A stretch of DNA of 64,000 nt from Siphonodentalium dalli (lineage: Eukaryota; Mollusca; Scaphopoda; Gadilida; Siphonodentaliidae): positions 137,659,954 through 137,723,953 of the forward strand of contig CP136064.1 in assembly GCA_032622095.1 (NCBI GenBank). The letters run 5' to 3'. Every line of letters starts with the position of its first letter. Within the stretch, counting starts at the first letter, position 1. This document shows positions 20,988 to 31,539 of this stretch, piece after piece. The translations under genes and the position numbers were made by a program. The notes below the pieces were generated by a model that did not search any database, had not been told where the DNA came from, and was given only the letters and a program-made list of their open reading frames with translations.

Positions 20988-23853
20988 GGACATGACAATC
21001 TGCGGGATGGGATGGGATATGGGACAAAACGACAATCTGCGGGACAGAATTTCAAATTGCGTGGGACGGCCGATATCTCGAGGAATACAGGGCGTAGGGG
21101 GCTCATTTTGGTGTCTAACGACCGGACATCAGAAGTTGCATTATTTGATCGACAACTGACCTAACATGGGGTGGAATTTGGGATAGAATGACAATCTGTG
21201 GGACAGGATTTTCAAATTGCGTGGGACGGCCGATATCTCGAGGAATACAGCGCGTAGAGGGCTACTTTTGGTGTCTAACGAAAGGTCTACATTCGCCCTA
21301 TCCACACATATTAACCACGCCACTGACCGGACACCAAAAGTTACATTATTCGGTCGACAACTGACCTATCATAAATTGCCACAAACACGAAAAACTGCGT
21401 TCGACATTAATGTTTATAATTTAGATTGCTCGTTGAATACACTAGCAAACAACAAGTTTTAGGTATCAAATAACGCAGTGGAATACTGGGCATTCGTTTT
21501 TAGCTACAATATGGCTGTTTTAGTGCGAATATTGTAATGGCGAACACGCAAACACGCTTCGATAAAACAGCTAAAAATAGACTCGATGTTTACAATTACA
21601 GGATCGATTTCAGTCTGTATATTCAATATAATGGGGAGTATAGTATATCAAAATGTAGAATTAGACACAGGGAATGTATTTTTTTCCAAATGGGTCCACC
21701 AGGCGGTGAAATTGTTGCAGACATTCGCTCCAAGATATTCTCACTTATTTTTATTTCAGTAGTGACTAAAAGCCCAGATGCCGGAGCCCAGCGACTAAAA
21801 GCCAAGTTACAAAATAGATCAACTGGTTTGAACGAATGAATATCTCAATGCTAAGACTATTCATAAGAATATTCAAATCAAATAGTGTTTATAGACTTAT
21901 GTGTCCGCAATCATATGCGGTGGAGGTTCTCATATTATCTGCCAGTCATACGCGGGGGAGGTTCTCATATGAACATATTATCTGCCGGTCATACGCGGTG
22001 GAGGTTCATATTATCCGCCGGTCATATGCGAGGGAAGTTCTCATATTATCCTCCAGTAATACGCGGGGGAGGTTCTGATATGAACATATTATCTGCCGGT
22101 CATACGCTGTGGAGGTTCATATTATCCACCGGTCATACGCGAGGGTTCATATCAGAACCTCCCCCACCTATGACCGAAGGATAATATGAGAACTTCCCTC
22201 GCGCATGACCGGCAGATAATATGAACCTCCACCGCGTATGACCGGCGGATAATATGTTCATATCAGAACCTCCCCCACATATGACCGAAGGATAATATGA
22301 GAACTTCCCTCGCGTATGATCGGCGGATAATATGAACCTCCACCACGTATGACCGGCGGATAATATGTTCATATGAGAACCTCCCCAACGTATGACCGGA
22401 GGATAATATGAGAACCTCCCTTGCGTATGACCGGCGGATAATATGAACCTCCACCGCGTATGACAGGTGGATAATATGTTCATATGAGAACCTCCACATC
22501 GTATGACCGGAGGATGATATGAGAACTTTCCTCGCATATGACCGGTGGATAATATGAACCTCCACCGCGTATGACCGGCAGATAATATGTTCATATCAGA
22601 ACCTCCCCCGCATATGACTGGAGGATAATATGAAAATTTCCCTCGCATATGACCGGCGGATAATATGAACCTCCACCGCGTATGACCGGCGGATAATATG
22701 TTCATATGAGAACCTCCCCTACGTATGACCGGAGGATAATATGAGAACCTCCCTCGCGTATGACCGGTGGATAATATGATAACCTCCCTCGCGTATGACC
22801 GGCGGATAATATGTTCATATGAGAACCTCCCCCGCGTATGACAGGCAGATAATATGAGAACTTCCACCGCATATATGAATGGCGGACACAGTTGCGGACA
22901 CATAAGTTTTTAAGTCTATTAACACTATTTGAATATTCTTTTGAATAGTCTTACCATTGACATATTCATTCGTTCAAACCAGTTGATCTATTTTGTAACT
23001 TGGCTTTTAGTCGCTGGGCTCCGGCATCTGGGCTTTTAGTCACAACTGAAATAAAAATAAGTGAGAATATCTTGGAGCGAATTTCTGCAACAATTTCACC
23101 GCCTTCACATTCCCTGTGTCTAATTCTACATTTTGATATACTATACGCCCCATTATATTGAATATACCGGCTGAAATCGATCCTGTAATTGTAAACATCG
23201 AGTCTATTTTTAGCTTTTTTATCGGAGCGTGTTTGCGTGTTCGCCATTACAATATTCGCACTAAAACAGCCATATTGTAGCTAAAAACGAATGCCCAGTA
23301 TTCCACTGCGTTATTTGATACCTAAAACTTGTTGTTTGCTAGTGTATTCATCGAGAAATCTAAATTCTAAACATTAATGTCGAACGCAGTTTTTCGTGTT
23401 TGTGGCATTTTATGTTAGGTCAGTTATCGACCGAATAATGTAACTTCCGGTGTCCGGTCAGTGGCGCGGTTAATATGTGTGGATAGGGCGAATGTGGACC
23501 TTTCGTTAGACACCAAAAGTAGCCCTCTACGCCCTGTATTCCTCGAGATATCGGCCGTCCCACGCAATTTGAAAATCCTGTCCCGCAGATTGTCATTCTA
23601 TCCCAAATTACACCCCATGTTAGGTCAGTTGTCGATCAAATAATGCAACTTCTGGTGTTCGGTTAGTGGCGGGGTTAATATGTTTGGATAGGGCGAACGT
23701 GGGCCTTTCGTTAGACACCAAAATGAGCCCCCCTACGCCCTGTATTTCTAGATATATCGGCCGTCCCACGCAATTTGAAATTCTGTCCCGCAGATTGTCG
23801 TTTTGTCCCATATCCCATCCCATCCCGAAGATTGTCATGTCCCAATTGTTTCC
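20988..23853. mobile_element. Fold-back element with ~1.2-1.7-kb inverted arms and 10-bp direct flanks
   Basis: The left arm (20988 to about 22146) and right arm (about 22147-23853) are inverted copies. Each has an outer unique zone and an inner tandem-repeat zone. The outer tip GGGACATGACAATCTG begins a subterminal unit (GGGACGGCCGATATCTCGAG) that is itself duplicated, at ~159-bp spacing on the left and ~200 bp on the right. CTAAAAATAG flanks both sides exactly (20978-20987 and 23854-23863). A 9-10-bp duplication with long TIRs is typical of Mutator-like elements, but no transposase is present. The right tip carries about 10 extra bases (AATTGTTTCC) beyond the symmetric end. Confidence 0.85.
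21905..22870. repeat. Higher-order repeat in the fold-back core
   Basis: Subunits of ~33, 34 and 43 bp built on (C/A)GGTCATACGCG..GGAGGTTC and CATATTATC form a ~110-bp higher-order unit. It occurs about twice in plus sense (21905-22146) and about seven times in minus sense (22147-22870). The long reading frames here (up to 256 aa in RRSYAREVLILS- or AGHTRWRFILSA-like repeats, in two frames on the minus strand) follow from the repeat lacking stop codons, so I do not call them genes. Confidence 0.88.
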
Positions 23854-23863
23854 CTAAAAATAG

Positions 23864-26161
23864 CATAAAGACAGTTTCCGGACGCCGATTCAAGTTTCAC
23901 CATTCATCCGGCCAATTTTTGAAGACAGGGGAGAGAGGAAGGTGTTTGAACAACTTCGCTGCCCAGTGACTACAGAATTACGGTCAGATAAACTTACCTA
24001 ATTTTTACACAAAATGTCAATCACAATGTAGTTCAATCTGCCAACTGATTTGAACATGCCACAACTCATCAATAATCAACATGAATACAAGTTACAACCA
24101 ACTAAATAGTTCTGTTCCACACATCAGACCAATTGAGATGTCATACCAGTGAAACACCAGTGTTGGCAGTTCTCAACAAATTGGACAATTTTCATGATAT
24201 CAGCTCAACCACGATTCAACTGAAATAAAATTCTTGACAAACTTTGAAAGTAGCCTGAAGTTTCTTGTTCAACTTGATGTCAGATATCTGAGTTTAAATT
24301 GGACATCAGCATTTCTCAATGTTGACTCAACATGATTTTCATGCTCTTGACTTTTAATAAATTAACGCGAGTCACTCGTTTAATTTGAATATGGATAACC
24401 AAGCAGCCTGAAATTACATGTTCATTCTTATGCAGATATCACCATATCCAGAGTTAAAATTGGACAGTAATTTGATCAACTTCAACAGCTCATATACTAA
24501 ATTGGTCAGCTTCCAGTACATGTATATATATATATATATATATTAATTAAACCAGCTCAACCAGTTTTCAACTGAAAGGAAATTCTTGCAAAATCAGTAT
24601 GAAACTACTTGTTCTATCTGATGTCAAATATCAGATTTCATAATGGACATTTCACAATTATAAGACACAGCTCTGTCAGCTCAACGTGAGTTCCACTTCT
24701 TTTGACATTTGAGTCAGATCTTTTGATAAATTGAGGCGAGTTTTCTCGTTTAATTCAAATTTGGGTAATTGTAGTTTCGCATTTATTTATATATTTTCAT
24801 GTCATTGTGATTAGTTTCTCTGTATGAGTATATGTACTTTTGAGACACTGATTTATTATATTTCTAATGTCACTGTGATCAGTTTCTCTGCATAAGTTTA
24901 TTAACTTATGAGACCCTGACTTATTCTTCAATAAATTATATACACATCTATGATATGCATATTTTTTCATTAGTATTTTGTATGTGGTTGTTTTTGATAC
25001 ATGAATTATTTGTGTGTAGCCTATCAGATAAAGTTATATTTTTGTTGTATTTTGAGTAGGCATTTTCCATATGTTTTTGAATTGGTTCATAGTTCCCATA
25101 TATACAACTTCTTCTGTTAAGTTCTATATTTCCATAACTCGCTGACTGAATAAATATTTCATTGTATTAACAGAATCCTTCAAGAATAATATATAGCTGT
25201 CTATACTACCTATAGTTGTTCTTTTGCCAGTTATGCATAATACCTAAATTTCTTGTTCATTCAATGATCAATTTAAAATTTTGAAATTGATGCGGGCATA
25301 ACCGTTCAATACCTTAATTACTTGCATAATTCTGCCGTTCTTCCAGAGAAATTACTCTCATATCATAAGAAGCGGACTGGATTAAGCCAGCCTATATCTT
25401 GTAGTTAAATTGATACACATTGATTCAATTTATCTACCAGTAGTTTTGCAATCAGCTTGCCAATATAAATTATGTTTACTTTCAGAGCTGATTAACCTAA
25501 ATGTAATATTTCATATATTTTTGTCACTGTGATCAGGTTCTCAAAACAAGTTATTCGTACTTTGGAGACACTGATGTATATGATATAAATTTTTGTGAAT
25601 TTCTGATACACATTTACACAGTATTAAATTAATTGCTTTCTATTAAATAGTATAAGTTATGTATTCTCTGTGTAATAATTTCCATGTTTAGTGCATCAAA
25701 ATAGGTATATTTATTTCCATTATTTTTGTTCTCCTAGGAATATTGCTTTAGTTTTCTGAGCCGTGTTGTGTATTTTCCTGATGCAGATTTGCTGGGAATG
25801 ATTTTTGGAACCTCGGTTTAGGTTCAATCGTTCCTATTGAAAGTGCATTATATATTATTTATTATTCATAAGATAGCTGCTCAGATTGCTTGTTGGAATA
25901 TTTAATTGTTTTTTTCCTTTGTGTATTGATGTAAATTGATATAAATTAATTAAAAGTACCTACAAAGTTTTCAGAAGTTTAGATGGCAAATCACTTGTAG
26001 TATTGCACTAAAGCTAGTGCACTAATCAATTGATTCGCCAATCATACTCTGAAACGCTTGAAATTGGGTATTTGCATACCGTGACGCTGATTGATCGGGT
26101 TGGAATAAATTAATTGATAAGCCTGCTACGCCTGATTTATTTAGGTGCGGATTCAATTAAG
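23864..26161 (+). other. Non-coding leader of the LTR element
   Basis: AT-rich with no ORF. It contains internal direct repeats: a GATAAATTGAGGCGAGT/AATAAATTAACGCGAGT block followed by TCGTTTAATT (24354 and 24731), a TCACTGTGATCAG(T/G)TTCTC block (about 24801, 24870 and 25527), and a (TA)n run at 24519-24542. Part of it may be further nested insertions. Confidence 0.55.
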
Positions 26162-26674
26162 ATGTCCAGTGCTAATCAAGGTCACAACCTACCAGATCAA
26201 ACTCCCATGTATGGCGATGACTGCCTCCTCGATTCCCATGATGAATTTTTAGAAATTGGGAAATTTAAACTAGAAAGGTTGGACGAAATAATCAACATCC
26301 TGTATGGACATGAGAGCAAACGGTTTCGAGAAGAGCAAAAAGAGTCAGACAGTCTTGCGATCAAAAAGCTGAGGTTAATTGACGACTATGTGGATAGGGG
26401 CTTGTGTGGAATTAACGTAACATCCACATTTATCAAACTACAGCGTGAGAGGGGGGAAGTTGAAGAGGAATGGAACAAATCCAACAAGAAGTTTGAAAGC
26501 CTTTGCATTGCTATTAGATACAGATTTATGCGTTACCAGGTAGTCAGGAACTTAAGTAACAATATCAGACTCAGGCTTCAATTAAGGAATAAAGAAGAAC
26601 GTGGAGGGACATACATTCCAAAATACTGTTGTTCTACAAACAGATTTCCAGTTTGGAAAATCATTACCCCTTAG
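26162..26674 (+). CDS. Gag-like N-terminal ORF of the LTR element
   Basis: About 170 aa from the Met at 26162 (MSSANQGHN); the frame is open from 26114, but that upstream Met has a weaker context. The product is charged and predicted helical (KLERLDEIINILYGHESKR, RERGEVEEEWNKSNKKFES), as expected of a capsid or assembly region. There is no CCHC zinc knuckle and no recognised domain. The assignment rests on position (first ORF downstream of PBS and leader), not on homology. It runs out of frame near 26660, where the next segment continues. Confidence 0.5.
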   Translation: MSSANQGHNLPDQTPMYGDDCLLDSHDEFLEIGKFKLERLDEIINILYGHESKRFREEQKESDSLAIKKLRLIDDYVDRGLCGINVTSTFIKLQRERGEVEEEWNKSNKKFESLCIAIRYRFMRYQVVRNLSNNIRLRLQLRNKEERGGTYIPKYCCSTNRFPVWKIITP

Positions 26675-27964
26675 TTGGGTATTGTGATAATTCCATCGAA
26701 TCGCCCACATTGAAACCCACTTGCCATGAAACCCCGGTTAAAGGTATCCGCCTCTCATCCGAAAGTGATTCTCCACAGAAGATGGCAACCAAAACGGTCG
26801 CTATGGACACCCAATCGTGGACGATAACCACTGACTCGACACATGGGCATGGGAGAGCGAGGGGAAGTCCAATTGATGTAGATAGAGAAGAGGTGGCTGA
26901 CAACAATAAAGCCTCACAAACTTCTTCGGCGCAGAGAGATCCTCCCCGTCTTGATTCCCGAGACCTTGAGGTTCCAGTATCGCACTCAGAAGACGATGCA
27001 AATTATCAGAAAAGATGGCATCCAAAACGGCAGTCCTGGACAATCGGCCGCCAACGATAGCCACCAAGTCGGCACATGGAAATAAGAGAGTAGCGGGCAG
27101 CCCAATTGAATTAGTTGGGGAAGAAGTAGCTGACAATAATATAGTCACAAAGCTCCATGTCGGCAAAGATTCCCGACAAACTTCTTCGGCGCAGAGAGAT
27201 CCGCCCTCAGAAGAATGGTTTCCCGAGTCTTCTTCAATGCACAGAGATCCTCCCGTCTTGATTTCCGAGATCTTGAGGTTCCATTATCATCTTTAGAAGA
27301 ATCGTTTCCCAAGTTTTCTTTGGCGCAGAAAGATTCCCGAGACTTGGAGGTTCCAATATCGCCATTGGCAGAAACAGTTACATCTAAATCTGAGACTCTC
27401 AATCCAACAACTCTGATGTTTTCCAGCTCTGAGTTGAAGACTGAAGCTCCAACAACCACGAGTCTTCGTATTATGCCGACACCCTCTTTAGCATTGAAGG
27501 TAAATGATTCTGCGTCTGGGCCATTTACCAACATGGAACAACCAGGGACACTGGTGCAGGAGCTAACAACCTTGTCTGGCAAACTGCTGAATGTACAGTC
27601 TGAAATAGAAGACATGCAACTCCTGACACCAGATGAGTATGCATTCTATTCAAGAAATGCAGTTCAGCATACACAATTATCACCGGATGAGACATATATC
27701 AACCATGATGCCAACACAGGCTACATACAAGACGAAGAGTCGCCGATCTATGAATGGGACGATAGCGTTTCTCTGGATCGGAGCACAATAGATTATTCAG
27801 AATCTGAAGAAGATGCAGTTCTGCTTCAGCAGCAAGGATGGTCAGGTGTAGACAGAGGCGATATGAGAGACGCCCATATCCCTCTTCTCACACATATTGA
27901 CTCTTTGACATCCGAGGAGGTACAGTCTCAGTTTCTTATTGGCGATATGATGCTGATTCGGTAA
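26629..27964 (+). pseudogene. Continuation of the gag-like ORF, frameshifted, with internal duplication
   Basis: Three successive frames (26629-27060, 27015-27296, 27215-27964) carry related text. A ~235-bp unit encoding KMA(T/S)KT, GSPI(D/E), EEVADNN and QTSSAQRDPP is present twice (about 26781-26947 and 27012-27206). A shorter RDLEVP motif recurs three times. The composition is acidic, Ser/Thr/Pro-rich and likely disordered. The frameshifts fall at or near the duplicated units, consistent with decay of one polyprotein. No enzyme motif. Confidence 0.55.
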
Positions 27965-29211
27965 TCCTGGAATCATCCACTTGCATCTCAGACGCTGTTT
28001 CAACAGTTCAGGAGTCGCCCGCTAATGTCTTAGATGCTGTGTCAACAGTTCTAAGTCCGGTTTCCTTGGACTCTTCTGATAAAACGGTGGGACAAATGAA
28101 CAGGCCATCTTTCTTAGAAGATGGACTGCTAGATGAACATCCAATGTATCTAAGGACTCCGTGTTGTCACCAATCCTGAGCAGCCCAGAACGCAGCCCAT
28201 GTCATGTTCCCTTGCCAAGCTACCAGCCGAAAGGTTACCCACTAATGACCATGATGCCTGCACGGTCTAGAAATAAAGCAGGATCTCCAGAGAAATGGCC
28301 TTGGGACCCTGGTGGCAAATTAGTCTGAATCAGACGTGGATCATAATTACTATCTACAATGAAGAGATCCACAGCCATGGTCAGAGTATCATCAGACCCC
28401 ATGGCAAACTATTAAGACCATTACTTGTCGCCAGAATGATGCGGGTTCCAGTATGGAAATGTACCTCCATGACTCACTGAACATAATCATATGCTTGTTC
28501 GCAACGTTTACATGGTGTTCACAGTTAATGCAGCAATGAGTGAATCCAACATTGGGGTTGCGTTGTCGGTAATGGATATCGGGCCAGCTGATGTACTACA
28601 CCGACATTGAACCACCATTTGCATGTTGTACTGAGAATGCCGGGTCCCGGTTTCTCTTTCACTGTATATATTCCACGAAACATAACATGCAGAACCCAGT
28701 CAATGGTTATCGGTCGAGTGGACCAAGAAGTGAATGTCAGCAGCTATTCACCATGGCCAGATTATACATAGTGCAGACCACCTCTACAATGTATATGGGT
28801 CTACAGAAGGAACTTACGGTAACTACAACAGGCGTTCCGGATCAAAAACTTAATTGGTCACCCAATGGAGCCAAGACATTGGGCGGTGTAAACAAGCTGG
28901 CCAGACAATCATTTGACCGATACAATGGCGAAGACATTACCAGATATGACAGAAAATGGTAGTTGGATGATACGAGATGCTGAGAAATTCCACTCTGCCA
29001 GCCATCCATATGACGGTGCCTTCCTCGACCAAGTTACAAGTGTTCGTCAGTCATCCGATGTTCAGGATCCAATGCGTCGACTACAAGACTCTGCAACCGA
29101 GCCCACGGAGGCCTATGACGTAACAGAAGTCTTGTTGGAACTTGGACCGACTAATGACGATGGATGGACGAATTCTTCAACCCCTCCATCAGGGCCTTCT
29201 TTTCAAATCTT
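27965..29211 (+). pseudogene. Decayed 3' coding remainder of the LTR element
   Basis: Reading frames at 28591-28962 and 28913-29305 overlap in different frames, and the first gives sequence such as CCTENAGSRFLFHCIYSTKH. No RT (YxDD), RNase H or integrase (HHCC, DDE) signature was found. Base composition is higher in GC than the leader, so this was probably once coding. Confidence 0.4.
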
Positions 29212-29218
29212 GGGGGAA
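29212..29218 (+). promoter_or_regulatory. Polypurine tract
   Basis: GGGGGAA sits directly 5' of the right LTR, the expected site of plus-strand priming. Confidence 0.75.
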
Positions 29219-29432
29219 TGTAGCGGTATTAGGTCCCGAAGAGTACCGGTTATCCGGTCCGAGTGCACCCGAGGATGTGACGTCACTCCCAGCTACCGAG
29301 AATGACAGAACAGAACTGGACACCGACAAGACAACACCGATATTGGCAGACATGTTGAATTACCTTATTGTGACAATGTATAATAGAATAAACTATGTCT
29401 AAACATGAACACATATTCCTGTTTTGGTTTCA
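29219..29432 (+). repeat. 3' LTR
   Basis: The 214-bp partner of 20514-20727, with the same TGTAGC start and GGTTTCA end, the same TGACGTCA and AATAAA. Confidence 0.9.
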
Positions 29433-29524
29433 TGATTGCCTAAGCACAAACCAGGCGAACGAAAAATACATGTACCATATGTTTATAGGTTACACATAAT
29501 TTTGAAACCTGCAGGCCTGGGTTG

Positions 29525-29835
29525 ATGCGTTTGTCGTCCAGAGATTTTTCGTCGTCGATCATGTCGTGTTTGTCGTTGGACGTTTGTTTTTTTCGTCATC
29601 AGTAATTTTTCGTCATCGATCGTTCGATACTGTGTTAGTCATTGGCCGTTTGTTTTTCGTCATCAGTCATTTTTCGTTGTCGGTCGGTATTTTTCTTCGT
29701 TGTTGTTTGTTAATATTTGTCATCGTCATCCTCGTCATTTATCGGTCATTTGCCACCATTCGTCTGCCAGTGTGTTTTTTCGTTAGTTGTTTTTTATCGT
29801 CGATCATTTGTTCATTTGTCGTTGGTTGTTTTTCG
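29525..29835. repeat. TCGTC-rich low-complexity tract, right of the LTR element
   Basis: Imperfect TTTTTCGTC(A/G)TC repeats, similar in style to 20210-20375. The two tracts may have been one before the insertion, though neither directly abuts an LTR. The 112-aa reading frame is low complexity. Confidence 0.55.
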
Positions 29836-30650
29836 GAACTTCAGTCTGTGTGTGGGTCTTATAGAATCAAAAACTGCTTAACTATCTATCGCACTCAAAT
29901 TTAGTATGATCCCGGAAATGGGCGGGTCCAATTTAATGAGTGACCATGTCCTTGATCATGACCTCGCTCATATACATGTAGGAATATGCTCATATACTAT
30001 TGGCATGTGTCTGGACCTCAACCAATTGATTGGTACATGTATGCAGCCCGTATAATTCAGATTGTTTGGCTTCGGAAATCCGCTACGGCAACACTATGAC
30101 CCAGTTTGCTTCAGCAAATTACTTCGGTAATGCTGATTGCTGTACCGGTAGCCACTTATGAAGGCTGTGTATGTAGGCTTCTTTCATCCTGGAAACAATA
30201 TGGGCAGGTCTAATTTCACATGATGCGACTGTCCTTGACATTGACCTACTGGTAGCACACATACGCTCATGTGTTTCTGGACCTCGACTGATTGTTTGTC
30301 CAGATGCTGTATATTTTGTCCAAACGGAGGCGATCATAGAGAAATCCCTAAATAGCGCAGAAGAAGTCAGTCACATCACTTGGTCTATTATATTATATTT
30401 TGGAACTTCTGTCTGTGTGTTATAGACTCGAAAACTGCACAACTGATCTGACTAAAATTTGGTAAAAATGTACCAAAGGTCTACGGTACATGTACTTAGA
30501 TCCAGGGAACTATATGGGTAGGTCTAATTTCATGTGTGACTGTGACTGCGACCTCGATATATACTCATACATTGTACATGTATACCGGTAGGCAACGTTG
30601 TTCCCTAAATAGGCCGGATGAAGTCAGGCACATCAGCTACTGTACATGTA
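29833..30650. repeat. Helitron-like repeat fragments, three diverged units
   Basis: GGAACTTC(A/T)GTCTGTGTGT, a TATAGA(A/C)TC(A/G)AAAACTGC block, and ATATGGG(C/T)AGGTCTAATTTCA with (C/T)TTGA(T/C)..GACCT blocks recur near 29835, 30175 and 30400. They resemble the interior of the Helitron-like element at 42706. No CTAG terminus was found here. Confidence 0.5.
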
Positions 30651-30789
30651 TATATATACATGTAATAAATAATAATTTAGAAATAACAGTTACCAAATTA
30701 TGAAAATTTCCTCAAGAATATACTAATAGTATTGAATATTGATTCTATTATGAATGCGTTATTTTCCACAAAACACTCTGTGTGAGCGG

Positions 30790-31130
30790 AGCATTTGTAT
30801 ATATACAGCATGTAAATAGTTAGCGATAAGCAAAACACTTTCAGACAACGTGGCAATTGATTAGGTCGAGAGTGATTTATGGTAACCCATTCAACACCAA
30901 AATATGAGATTTAGCTTATTGGCTATACCGGTAATGCAGTATGTTGTAAATAACGGTGGCATTTCTAACAAAATTTCATATACTGGTACATGTACATGCA
31001 GTGGGGGTCTACTCGGTGTTGAGTGTTTTGCTTATCGCATACTCTTTACATACATGTACATGTCATGTTTGTTTTCATAAGATGACGTTTGCTTACAAAC
31101 AATGTAACACAAAGTACTAACATAACATTA
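30790..31130 (+). repeat. Family E repeat, copy 1
   Basis: It shares, in order with 43395-43690, GTAACCCATTCAACA, CTATACCGGTA, GTATGTTGTAAATA, GTGTTTTGCTTATCGCATAC and ACA(A/C)AGTACTAACA. It lies just downstream of Helitron-like sequence in both places. Confidence 0.75.
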
Positions 31131-31167
31131 TGATAACAACATGCTGAAATTATTGTGATACATGTAC

Positions 31168-31265
31168 ATGTATTTATGATTTGCATAAGAACAAGGTTTG
31201 ATTATTATAATATTAATTCTGTATATGGCGGTTTTAATGGATCATGGATGTGACTATTTTAACAC
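31168..31265 (+). repeat. ~95-bp repeat shared with 37945-38037
   Basis: TTTATGATTTGCATAAGAAC and GGCGGTTTTAATGG..GTGACTATTTTAAC match 37945-38037 in the same orientation. Confidence 0.7.
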
Positions 31266-31539
31266 AATACCCAGCGCCAACACTTATCCGATCTTTCGAA
31301 AGATCCTCATGGACATATATCATAATTTTCTTCTTCAACGTCTGGTGTGTCAACCCGCTAATACCTGTAGACCGTGGTATCATAACCGAACGGCAGTGAC
31401 CGTTTCCATAACGCTGTCATCATGTCATTGCCAATTCATTAAATGCGACACATCACATATTCATTATTAACTCAACTTACTTTGTAAGTTTGAGCTACAT
31501 GTATTGCCATGGATTGGCGTCCGTCGTACGTGTGTGCGT

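Larger units (their letters stand above)
20514..29432 (+). mobile_element. LTR retrotransposon without pol, carrying a nested fold-back element
   Basis: Two 214-bp LTRs (20514-20727 and 29219-29432) are almost identical. A PBS follows the left LTR directly, and a GGGGGAA polypurine tract precedes the right one. The internal region is ~8.5 kb, of which 2.87 kb is the nested element at 20988-23853. The rest is an AT-rich leader (23864-26110) and broken gag-like coding sequence (26162-29218). I found no protease, RT, RNase H or integrase motif, so it looks non-autonomous or heavily deleted. With canonical TG..CA ends the 5-bp flanks differ (AGGAT and TGATT). GATT is a 4-bp match if the ends are set one base over (20511-20514 and 29434-29437). 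Confidence 0.85.

Noticed and set aside
22133-22903. 256-aa minus-strand reading frame as a real repetitive protein gene
   Set aside because: It lies wholly in the inverted tandem repeat, a second long frame overlaps it, and no start context or domain supports it. Treated as repeat composition.
29566-29904. 112-aa plus-strand reading frame
   Set aside because: Phe/Val/Ile-rich translation of a TTTTTCGTC low-complexity tract.
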